Below are positions 36,529-44,047 of a DNA stretch of 64,000 bases, in pieces (position 1 is the first letter of the stretch; each line of letters begins with the position of its first letter). The position numbers were made by a program, and so were the translations under genes. A model generated the notes under the pieces. That model ran no database searches. It was not told the origin of the DNA and was given only the letters and a program-made list of their open reading frames with translations. This stretch comes from JAJRPT01 sp965661945 (GTDB lineage: Bacteria > Bacteroidota > Ignavibacteria > Kapaibacteriales > UBA2268): NCBI GenBank assembly GCA_965661945.1, contig CBFIFP010000002.1:124001-188000 (forward strand), given 5' to 3'.

Positions 36529-37335
36529 ATGAATACACTTATAGGAATAACCTTAGGTATAGCTATTGTAATCTCTGCTTTTTACTTCGAGGGTGGTAAT
36601 CCATATTGGGTAGTTTCTTTATCAGCAATTTTAATTGTGGTTGTGGGTAGTTTTCTTGCCACGCTTGCTGGTACCAATTGGGGTGAATTTAAAAAAGTAC
36701 CTAAATTATTAAAAATTGCTTTTGCTACAAAAGATTACGATAATCAAAAATATATAGACTTATTAGTTTTTCTGGCAACAAAAGCTCGTAAAGATGGAGT
36801 CTTAACTTTAGAAAGTGATTTAGATAAAATAAAAGAACCATTTTTAAAAAAAATTGTTCAATATTCGATTGATGGAGTTGACAAAGAGACTTATGAAAGA
36901 ATATGCAGAGCAGAATTAAATTATATAACAGATAGACATGAGGTCTATATTGATTTCTTCCAAAGGTTAGCAGGATTCTCACCAACAATGGGAGTTTTAG
37001 GGACAATAATTGCGCTAATAACAACCTTGGCAACTTCGGCTGAGGAACCTAATATGCTTATTACAAGAATAGCATTTGCCTTCATCACAACCTTCTGGGG
37101 TATATTTATGGCTAACTTCTTCTGGTTGCCAATCGCTGATAAACTTAGGAATAGACATAATGAAGAAATGCAAGTATTTCAAATGATGGTTGATGGAGTA
37201 TATGGAATAGTAGTGGGTGAAGTTCCATCGGTAATCAAATCACGACTTGCAGGATTTTACCCGTCAAACGAACAGTATAAAATACTAAATGAAAGAGCGA
37301 AATTTAAAAGCTTAAAAAAAGGAAATAAAAAATGA
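36529..37335 (+). CDS. MotA/TolQ/ExbB-family proton channel protein
   Basis: 268 residues with four membrane segments at about 3-20, 24-43, 145-168 and 180-205. The third and fourth (FSPTMGVLGTIIALITTLAT and AFAFITTFWGIFMANFFWL) carry the MotA signature, and a large cytoplasmic loop lies between helices 2 and 3 as in MotA. MotA needs a MotB-like partner with a membrane Asp; none is encoded nearby. It is translationally coupled (ATGA) to a 191-residue unknown protein. A flagellar stator is unlikely from this context; an envelope energiser is possible. Confidence 0.8.
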   Translation: MNTLIGITLGIAIVISAFYFEGGNPYWVVSLSAILIVVVGSFLATLAGTNWGEFKKVPKLLKIAFATKDYDNQKYIDLLVFLATKARKDGVLTLESDLDKIKEPFLKKIVQYSIDGVDKETYERICRAELNYITDRHEVYIDFFQRLAGFSPTMGVLGTIIALITTLATSAEEPNMLITRIAFAFITTFWGIFMANFFWLPIADKLRNRHNEEMQVFQMMVDGVYGIVVGEVPSVIKSRLAGFYPSNEQYKILNERAKFKSLKKGNKK

Positions 37336-37907
37336 CAACTCAAAATGATAATACTGTTTTAGAAATCTCTAATAGAAATGTAAATATATGGGAATTAGAT
37401 TCGAGTCCTGGCTACGAAGAAGAAGTATTTAAAAACTATTTTAAATATGGTAAATTAGTTACTATGGGATGTTTATTAAATAAAGAAACTAAAATAAAAT
37501 TTGGAAGAAATGGGAAAGAACATTTATTAGCTAAATTAATTGAAGATGAGAAAATCGAATATAAAATAATTAATATTGATTTAACAACTCAACATTTTTC
37601 TATAAATGATAATATAAGATATATTTACGAAGATGTAACTTCCTCTGCTTACTGGGTTAACTATTTTGATGGAATTGACGAACTTTCTCCAGATGATTTT
37701 GTGTTAAGAATCGAAAATCTTACTTATTCATTTTACCAAGACGATATAAGACAAACTCTTGGATATTATTTAATTACAGGAATAAAACTCAAAAAAAGTA
37801 AGAATTTCACTCCTTTAAGCTTAGTATCAACTGCTAACTCTTATGTGCAAGTTTATCAACAAAATTTTATATTTGACGATAAGATTAATTTGAGTTTAAT
37901 TTCATAA
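37332..37907 (+). CDS. Unknown protein coupled to the MotA-like gene
   Basis: 191 residues, no signal peptide and no membrane segment; a mixed alpha/beta composition with many aromatic residues. Not recognised. Its start overlaps the MotA-like stop by four bases (ATGA), which is strong evidence of shared expression and suggests a cytoplasmic partner of that channel's large loop. That function is inference from coupling only. Confidence 0.65.
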   Translation: MTTQNDNTVLEISNRNVNIWELDSSPGYEEEVFKNYFKYGKLVTMGCLLNKETKIKFGRNGKEHLLAKLIEDEKIEYKIINIDLTTQHFSINDNIRYIYEDVTSSAYWVNYFDGIDELSPDDFVLRIENLTYSFYQDDIRQTLGYYLITGIKLKKSKNFTPLSLVSTANSYVQVYQQNFIFDDKINLSLIS

Positions 37908-37944
37908 AATAGTAAATTACAAAAATTATAAAATAACTAAATAT

Positions 37945-38508
37945 ATGTACAAAATCTTTATCATAATATTTATATTTAGTTTACAATTGAACTCAACCGA
38001 AACTATCAACCCAAAAATAAAAAAGTTAAATAATTTTAATTTTGGAATAGGAATGGGAGCGAGTACGAAACAATTTGGAAGAGGACTTTATTTTGATTAT
38101 TCTTATTTAAAATATTCATTATCAATAAGAAACATAGTTAGTACAGAGACTTTTTTTGTTAATGAATCTCCTATGGAAAAAGTATCAGATCTTGGTTTAT
38201 TATTTGGTTATAAAGTGTTTTCAGGCGAATTTATAATTACATATTCAATAGGGATAGGTTATAGCGATATTCTAAGAAGAACAAATTTATCGACAAAAGT
38301 ATCAATTGTTCCATTTTTTATAAGCAAAACTTTTTATGAAAGTGAGAGAAAAAGTAGATTATCAATACCAATATCAGTAAGCTTTCTCCCTTATAGAAGT
38401 GGAATAACTAGTTTTGGTGGATATTTTTATGGAAATTTAAATCTTATAAACCCAACGTTAGGTATATTAATTACATATAATATTGGAAGTAAAAATAAAA
38501 TAAAGTAG
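37945..38508 (+). CDS. Predicted outer-membrane beta-barrel protein
   Basis: 187 residues with a signal peptide (about 1-18) and short amphipathic strands rich in Gly and aromatics (FNFGIGMGASTKQFGRGLYF, YIL-type turns, FGGYFYGNLNLI, LGILITYNIG). This is typical of a small 8-stranded barrel, but the C-terminus continues past the last strand with KNKIK. It lies 37 bases after the unknown protein and probably belongs to the same transcript. Confidence 0.5.
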   Translation: MYKIFIIIFIFSLQLNSTETINPKIKKLNNFNFGIGMGASTKQFGRGLYFDYSYLKYSLSIRNIVSTETFFVNESPMEKVSDLGLLFGYKVFSGEFIITYSIGIGYSDILRRTNLSTKVSIVPFFISKTFYESERKSRLSIPISVSFLPYRSGITSFGGYFYGNLNLINPTLGILITYNIGSKNKIK

Positions 38509-38608
38509 TTTTATAAATACAACAATGGACTTATATTAACTAAATAAATTAGTTATATTCAATAAAAATTTATAAATTCGTAAAATAAAACATGCAAAAA
38601 TAAAAAAT

Positions 38609-39535
38609 ATGAAATCAGCACTATCAGTTTTCTTTAATATAGATAGAACATATATGTTAATTTTTTCACCTACTTCTAAAGGTTTATCCTTAGACTATGT
38701 AGAAGCAACACGAAATCAAATTGACCTAGAGAATGTGTTTGATATAGAGAGCAATCCTGGCATAAAAGAACTTCAAGATTTTATGACAAAAGTGCAGAAT
38801 AAAATTAATAGGGTTTCAGTAACTATACCGGCAGAAAGCGTTTTTGTATCTCAGTTCCCTGGACAAATAGGAATGAGTAAGGAGCAATTAAATAAATTAG
38901 TTAATCTTGAAATCAAACAAGCTTACCCACAGTATAACACTGACGAGTTCATCTCGAATATTATTCCAATGGAAAAAACTAAAAAAGGAAGTTCGATGAT
39001 GTTAGCGTCTATAATGCAAAAAGAAATAATTGCAACTTGTAAAGATATATTTAAAGATTATCTGCCCGTTACAAATATCGAGATTTCTCTGCTAAACGCT
39101 CACACAAGTTTTTTATATAATTATCCCGAATCTTTTAATAAAAATATTATGATTCTTGGTGTTCAAGACCAATTTATTGATTTAAGTATAATTAAAAGTT
39201 CAAAACCTGCTTATTATAATCTTCTCTCTTTTGCAAATAAAGAAAATCTTGGAAAAATAATTGAAGAAGAGTTTAATAAGTTAAAAACAGAAGTATTAGA
39301 TAACATAGAAGGTATTTACTTTTTTGGTAGCGGATTAACAAAAGAATTATATGATGTTGCTTATGAAACTGGAATATCTCTTGGAATTGAAACTGGAAGA
39401 TTGAACGCTTTCAGGATGGTAGAGACAAATTTAGATGAAAGACAAAGAAACTACTGTAAAATTATGCAGCACGTTTTCCCTCCTTGCCTTGGAGCAGTTA
39501 TTCCTGCTTATCATGAAAGAATTAGACTTATATAG
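38609..39535 (+). CDS. PilM-like actin-fold protein
   Basis: 308 residues. The segment RVSVTIPAESVFVSQFP followed by EQLNKLVNLEIKQAYPQYN resembles the part of PilM where the first actin subdomain meets the SHS2-like insert, and EGIYFFGSGLTKELYD resembles its late glycine-rich adenosine loop. PilM is the cytoplasmic ATP-binding platform of type IV pili. No PilN, PilO or PilQ genes follow; instead rsmD starts 10 bases later. It may be a degenerate relative with another role. Similarity is by motif only. Confidence 0.45.
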   Translation: MKSALSVFFNIDRTYMLIFSPTSKGLSLDYVEATRNQIDLENVFDIESNPGIKELQDFMTKVQNKINRVSVTIPAESVFVSQFPGQIGMSKEQLNKLVNLEIKQAYPQYNTDEFISNIIPMEKTKKGSSMMLASIMQKEIIATCKDIFKDYLPVTNIEISLLNAHTSFLYNYPESFNKNIMILGVQDQFIDLSIIKSSKPAYYNLLSFANKENLGKIIEEEFNKLKTEVLDNIEGIYFFGSGLTKELYDVAYETGISLGIETGRLNAFRMVETNLDERQRNYCKIMQHVFPPCLGAVIPAYHERIRLI

Positions 39536-39545
39536 TATTAATAAA

Positions 39546-40082
39546 ATGAGAATTATTTCAGGAAAATACGGCTCCAGAAGATTTAATTATAAGCTTCCTA
39601 ACGGAATAAGACCATCTACAGATATGGCTCGGGAAAGTATTTTCAATATATTAGATAATTATTTAGATTATAATAATCTCAAAGTTTTAGATTTATTTTC
39701 TGGTTCTGGCTCTGTTGGTATAGAGTTTTTATCAAGAGGTGCGGATTTTGTGCATTTTAATGATAAAAATATCCACTCAATTAGTTATATAAAAAAAATA
39801 TTAAGTGATTTAAAAGCAACAAATTTCAATATTACTAAGACTTCCGCTGTTCAATTATTAAAAAACAATGAATTAACATATAGTTTAATCTATATCGATC
39901 CGCCTTATGAGTCGAATGAATATGAATCAGTTTTAAAAATATTATCTGAAAAAAAATTTATTGAAAATGGTGGAATTGTAATAATAGAATCTATGCTTAA
40001 TAAAAAATATAATTTTGATTACAAATTAATTAAAGAAAAAAGATTCTCTTCTTTTATTATCAAGATTTATGGAAATATTTAA
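39546..40082 (+). CDS. rsmD: 16S rRNA (guanine966-N2)-methyltransferase RsmD
   Basis: 178 residues starting at the ATG at 39546 (MRIISGKYGSRRFNY); the frame runs further upstream but only over the PilM-like gene. VLDLFSGSGSVGIEFLSRGA is the SAM-binding motif and IYIDPPYES the catalytic (N/D)PPY motif. N-terminal 'RIISGKYGSR' and 'RPSTDMARESIFNIL' are diagnostic of RsmD. Confidence 0.93.
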   Translation: MRIISGKYGSRRFNYKLPNGIRPSTDMARESIFNILDNYLDYNNLKVLDLFSGSGSVGIEFLSRGADFVHFNDKNIHSISYIKKILSDLKATNFNITKTSAVQLLKNNELTYSLIYIDPPYESNEYESVLKILSEKKFIENGGIVIIESMLNKKYNFDYKLIKEKRFSSFIIKIYGNI

Positions 40083-40088
40083 AATATT

Positions 40089-40107
40089 GTAAGTTAAAAC
40101 TTACTTT
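40089..40107. terminator. Weak bidirectional hairpin between convergent genes
   Basis: GTAAGT (40089-40094) pairs with ACTTAC (40099-40104) around TAAA and is followed by TTT; it lies between rsmD and the minus-strand DUF3293 gene. Short stem, so only a candidate. Confidence 0.4.
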
Positions 40108-40501
40108 AGCAAAATATTATTTCTGATTTTTTGTTTATTTCACCAAATAAAATAGCATTTTGGTTATACTTTTTGCCTAATTTGATAGAATCGACTTTAG
40201 CTAAATCAAATATTATAAACCCAAATTCCACTTCCCAATTATCAGAGTTGCTTCCAGATTCTATATTTAAAAAAGTATAATTCTTAATATCATTTTTTAG
40301 ATTTTCATTATTATATTTATTGTCTTGTTCACAAAGTACCACTGATTTAGGATTATAAGCAGTAATAACAGTCCAAGATTTATAGTTATTAATTAACATA
40401 TAATGATCTAATTCCATATTGAATCCACCAACAACTAAATCTAATTTTAAATCAATTAGATAATAATATGCTTTTAGATATGCTAATTCTAAATCACTCA
40501 C
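40106..40501 (-). CDS. DUF3293 domain protein
   Basis: 131 residues. WTVITAYNPKS near the N-terminal third and the C-terminal KYNQNAILFGE match the conserved ends of DUF3293, a small cytoplasmic family of unknown function. The start GTG 40501 is preferred: it overlaps the osmC-like stop as GTGA, a coupling arrangement; an in-frame TTG at 40519 is the longer option. It is second in a two-gene minus-strand operon. Confidence 0.72.
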   Translation of the reverse strand: MSDLELAYLKAYYYLIDLKLDLVVGGFNMELDHYMLINNYKSWTVITAYNPKSVVLCEQDNKYNNENLKNDIKNYTFLNIESGSNSDNWEVEFGFIIFDLAKVDSIKLGKKYNQNAILFGEINKKSEIIFC

Positions 40502-40911
40502 AAAAGTTCGGCAGACCAAGTAACTTCAGCACCAGCCAATTTGAACATCGCAGAAGCACCACAATATTTATCTTGTGATAATTCCACAGACCTTTCTAAA
40601 TCTTTTAATTCGGCGTTGTCACTTTTTAATTTATAGTGTAAATGCGCCTTTATGAAAATCTGAGGGTGCTCTTTTCTTCTTTCGCCGGTTATTTCGACTT
40701 CTAAGTTTTTAATGTTTTTCCTCTTTTTCTCCAAAATTGAAACAACATCGATACCGGAACAAGCAGCAACAGATTGTAGCATAATCTCCATAGGTGTAGC
40801 AGAGTTCTCATCACCCCCTTCAATACCCTTCGAAGAAAATTTAGTGATATGATTTCTATTATTATTTGCTTCAAATTTATACTTTCCTGTATATACTAAA
40901 GTTGATTTCAT
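40498..40911 (-). CDS. OsmC/Ohr-family peroxide-related protein
   Basis: 137 residues. The family cysteines are both present: AACSGIDVVSIL on the central helix and QDKYCGASAMFK near the C-terminus. TPMEIMLQSVAAC is the usual lead into the first. OsmC/Ohr proteins reduce organic hydroperoxides with this Cys pair; the YhfA-like subgroup is closest in layout. OxyR is encoded 4 kb away but on the other strand, and nothing ties them directly. Confidence 0.88.
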   Translation of the reverse strand: MKSTLVYTGKYKFEANNNRNHITKFSSKGIEGGDENSATPMEIMLQSVAACSGIDVVSILEKKRKNIKNLEVEITGERRKEHPQIFIKAHLHYKLKSDNAELKDLERSVELSQDKYCGASAMFKLAGAEVTWSAELL

Positions 40912-40936
40912 TTTTCTCTATTTATTTGTTCTAAAT

Positions 40937-42769
40937 TTATTTTTTTTCAATTATTTCAAAATTTACTCTACGTAATTTTTTAAAATAAGTATCTTCATCA
41001 ATCTCATCATTTTTTTCAATTGGCTCTAACTTTCCAACAGAACGAACTTCTAATTTCTCGGCAGAAATTCCTCTTTTAATTAACTCTGAATAAACAAATT
41101 TAGCCCTGTTTAAACCCAAATTAAAATTATATGCCTGCGAACCTTGCAAATCGGTATGTCCGGTTAATATAACTTTATCAATATTATTTATCATTTTTTT
41201 TATGTTAAATGATAAATCATTCAACTCTTGTTGCCATGTTTTGTTAGTTTCTTTTCCTAAATTATCAATTATAAAACTATATGGCTTATTATAAACATTA
41301 TATGGAAAATTTATTCTAAGATTATAGGACTTCGCCAAAACAAAAGTTTTTGTCAAATTATCGGAACTTTGGCTTTCTTCTTTACTTATATAAAATGATT
41401 CAAAAAAATGATTATTATCCTGAGCAGTTACTTCATAACCAAAACCTTTTTCTAGATTTAATTCATACTTGCCCTGCGAATCAGCTTTAGTTTCATAATC
41501 TACTGCAATCTCGCCTTGCTTTTTAACTTTAACTTCAGCATCTGGGATAGGCTTATTTTCATCATCAATAATATCACCAACCAGATTAAAAAACTCTTTT
41601 TTCTTCACAAAAATAGAATCTTTTTTCTCTTGTACTGGAAGCGGCAAAGGTTCTGGTATTTTAATCTCACTTTCTTGCTTGATTTCAGTTTTAATTGAAG
41701 TTACATCTACATTTTTAGGAGTTCCCAATTCTATTTTTACCCTATTATGCTTGTGCAAAACGTACATATCAAAATTTTGAGTTCCCTTTTGATTTGAAGA
41801 ATAATAAAGCAAATCGTTTGGATTATCGGGAGAGCTTGGAAATAGTTCATCATACTTAGTATTTATCGGCTTACCAACATTAATAGGTTCAGATAAAAAT
41901 TTCAAATCTAAAAACTTCCAAAATTCATCTTTTATTTCACAATAAAAAATATCATATCCACCAACAGAATTGTGACCCATTGACGAAAAGTATAACCTTT
42001 TACCGTCATAACTGACAAAAGGACTTAACTCATCACATTCAGTATTTATTTTGCTTCCTAAAGTTTTTATATTACTTATATTTCCATCAGAATCAATCAA
42101 ACCAAAAAATAAATCTACACCTTTATAAGTATCGTTTCTTGTGCTTGCAAAAAATATAACTTTTCCATTAGGGCTTACCGCAGGGTGTCCTTCCCAATCA
42201 AAGTCATTTAATTCCCATGAAATATTAGTCAAATTAATATCAGAAATTATATCTTCATTTATTTTTCCCGAAAATAATCTCATTCTTCCTGGCATCTGCG
42301 AAATTGGCACTCTTAGTATTCCATCACCTAACTCTGCCTCTCGTTTAAGGAACTCCATTTTTTTTGAATCAACCCAATTTGGTTCAGCAGTAAAATATAC
42401 ATTTTGATTACTTACAGAGGTAATTCCACTTGGACCAGCAATGGTTGAAACAATATCTTTTGCAGAAAAAATTTCGTCATCAATATGCTTTAAATGTCTT
42501 ACTTTCTGAATATTACCGTCTTGATAAGTAAGCAAAGCGTCATTGTTTCCATAAAAGCTAATAGAATACTCATCAACAGGACTGCTAAGACCTTTTAGAG
42601 CAGTTATAACATAAAATTCTTTTTGATTAGAGTTTGTATCAAATTTAACTTCATCGAACTTACTCTGAACGCACTCAAAAGGAGGAGGTGCATAAAGTTT
42701 CTTTTTTGGAGTAAATTCCACTTGACAAGAAACAACCAAAACAATCAACAATAAAAAATACTTTTTCAT
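40937..42769 (-). CDS. PD40-CarboxypepD_reg-OmpA lipoprotein (PorE-like)
   Basis: 610 residues from the ATG at 42769, which gives a lipoprotein signal KKYFLLLIVLVVSCQ; an upstream in-frame ATG would bury it. Residues ~170-340 hold WD40-like PD40 repeats (GHPAVSPNGKVIFFASTRND, ELSPFVSYDGKRLYFSSMG). A carboxypeptidase-regulatory-like beta domain follows (DIIDDENKPIPDAEVKVK), and the last ~110 residues are an OmpA peptidoglycan-binding domain (ILTGHTDLQGSQAYNFNLGL). PorE of the T9SS has TPR, PD40, CRD and OmpA in this order; the TPR part is not evident here. It would tie outer-membrane machinery to peptidoglycan. Confidence 0.82.
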   Translation of the reverse strand: MKKYFLLLIVLVVSCQVEFTPKKKLYAPPPFECVQSKFDEVKFDTNSNQKEFYVITALKGLSSPVDEYSISFYGNNDALLTYQDGNIQKVRHLKHIDDEIFSAKDIVSTIAGPSGITSVSNQNVYFTAEPNWVDSKKMEFLKREAELGDGILRVPISQMPGRMRLFSGKINEDIISDINLTNISWELNDFDWEGHPAVSPNGKVIFFASTRNDTYKGVDLFFGLIDSDGNISNIKTLGSKINTECDELSPFVSYDGKRLYFSSMGHNSVGGYDIFYCEIKDEFWKFLDLKFLSEPINVGKPINTKYDELFPSSPDNPNDLLYYSSNQKGTQNFDMYVLHKHNRVKIELGTPKNVDVTSIKTEIKQESEIKIPEPLPLPVQEKKDSIFVKKKEFFNLVGDIIDDENKPIPDAEVKVKKQGEIAVDYETKADSQGKYELNLEKGFGYEVTAQDNNHFFESFYISKEESQSSDNLTKTFVLAKSYNLRINFPYNVYNKPYSFIIDNLGKETNKTWQQELNDLSFNIKKMINNIDKVILTGHTDLQGSQAYNFNLGLNRAKFVYSELIKRGISAEKLEVRSVGKLEPIEKNDEIDEDTYFKKLRRVNFEIIEKK

Positions 42770-42953
42770 AATCTTTTTAATTTTAAACCTAAAATTAAGG
42801 AATTTTATCAAAAAATCAATATTTTTACTATAAAAAATTAAAAAATACTTTGCATAACTTAATATGAAAATCTTTAAAATTAATTATTCTTATCTTATGT
42901 TAGTTATAAACCATTTTCTAATACTCGTTATAAAATAATGGTAGTGGAGTAAC

Positions 42954-43005
42954 CCTTCGACTTCACTCAAGGTAATTATTCAAGGTAATTGAGCTAAGTA
43001 GAAAT
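42954..43005. repeat. REP-like palindromic element, copy A (decayed)
   Basis: 52 bases starting CCTTCGACTTCACTCAAGGT align without gaps to copy B at 46549-46600, with about 11 differences; most fall in the two arms, so the palindrome is no longer exact here. The central TTATTCAAG is shared. Confidence 0.72.
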
Positions 43006-43110
43006 GAAATAAATCAAAAAAAATAATTTGCATAAATAAATATTTTGAATTATATTAAACTTTTAAAAATTCAAAAACAAAAAACATTTTAGAAAAAATG
43101 CGACGTTAAA

Positions 43111-43300
43111 ATGCAAACGAAAACACAATATATCGCCCTAACTTCTTATATATATATATATAACGATATATTTGTGTATCGCAACTAATCTATCTTGTGC
43201 AAATTCAACAGAAAACAATGAAAATAATTATGAAATCATACAAACAAATCTATCAACTTGGGACATTTATAATTTAAAAAAACAAAAATTTCGGAGTTAA
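43111..43300 (+). pseudogene. Possible frameshifted short lipoprotein gene with (TA)8 tract
   Basis: From ATG 43111 the frame reads MQTKTQYIALTSYIYIY, runs through eight TA units (43147-43162) and stops soon after. In the frame that would follow one more TA unit it continues as a hydrophobic stretch ending LCIATNLSCANSTENNENN, a convincing lipobox followed by a polar stretch, and stops at 43300. This could be a gene remnant or a contingency locus. The downstream part is only ~35 codons, so evidence is limited. Confidence 0.3.
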
Positions 43301-43389
43301 AATATTAATTTAATTTCTTAAAGCATAAAGCGATGTCTTAGGGGTAAATTTAATTCAATATTTTAAAAACGAAATCAAAAGGTCTTATA

Positions 43390-43983
43390 ATGACAAAAAA
43401 ATTATTTATTTCTTTATTTTTAACTTTCGCATTATTGATTTTATCTAATGTAGAAAGTGAAGGGCAGTGTATTGATTGCCCAATGGGCTGGTTTAATCAT
43501 AGTTTTATTTATAAACCCCTTTCTACAAAATGTGACATAATAGTACATTATTGTACAAATTGTGCACCTACAGGTTTTATGGAAATTAAGATTTGTAATT
43601 TAATAATACCTACTGATACATGTTCAATTACTTTAAACCCATTATTTTGGGAAAATTTAAAGAAAGAATTAGTTGTTCAATCATTAACCGAATGTGATAT
43701 GCTAGGTATTGTTCCTCCGTGTTCATCTCTTTCTAGGACACAAGTTATTGTCACAGCTGCGGATTGTTTTAGAGCTGAATTTGATGATATTGCTGAAGTT
43801 GCAAATATTATACCTTGTGAAGAGGATACTGGTGAATGTAGTCAAACGGCTTCACTGTGTTTTAATGGAACTGATTATATTGTTACAATTACTCCTGGTA
43901 CACCAGATGGAGATTGTTCAAATGTAACAGCAACTATCGACGCAGATGATAAATATGAAGATTGTTTCCATACTTGCTATTAA
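43390..43983 (+). CDS. Cysteine-rich exported protein
   Basis: 197 residues with a signal peptide (about 1-26, LFISLFLTFALLILSNV). The mature part has 16 cysteines in about 170 residues, often in pairs or CxxC spacing (GQCIDCP, HYCTNCA, EDCFHTCY), suggesting a disulfide-stabilised secreted protein. No family recognised and no sorting domain at the C-terminus. A large sorting-domain protein follows 64 bases later. Confidence 0.7.
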   Translation: MTKKLFISLFLTFALLILSNVESEGQCIDCPMGWFNHSFIYKPLSTKCDIIVHYCTNCAPTGFMEIKICNLIIPTDTCSITLNPLFWENLKKELVVQSLTECDMLGIVPPCSSLSRTQVIVTAADCFRAEFDDIAEVANIIPCEEDTGECSQTASLCFNGTDYIVTITPGTPDGDCSNVTATIDADDKYEDCFHTCY

Positions 43984-44047
43984 TTTAATTCAAAATAGAA
44001 CAAGTAGAAACACTTGTTCTATTTATTTTGTAGATTGGAGAGAAATT

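Larger units (their letters stand above)
42770..43389. other. Intergenic region with a palindromic repeat and a possible broken ORF
   Basis: 620 bases between two divergent genes. It holds a decayed palindromic repeat (42954-43005) and a short frame with a (TA)8 tract and a lipoprotein-like signal (43111-43300). A TATATTTG box (43167-43174) inside that frame could also be a promoter. The remainder is AT-rich without recognisable structure. Confidence 0.6.

Noticed and set aside
39435..39545. Upstream extension of rsmD into the PilM-like gene
   Set aside because: RsmD begins canonically at RIISGKYGSR; the extension is an out-of-frame shadow of the previous gene.
43946..44047. Upstream extension of the 830-residue protein
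   Set aside because: It overlaps the 3' end of the Cys-rich gene, and the signal peptide only makes sense from ATG 44048.
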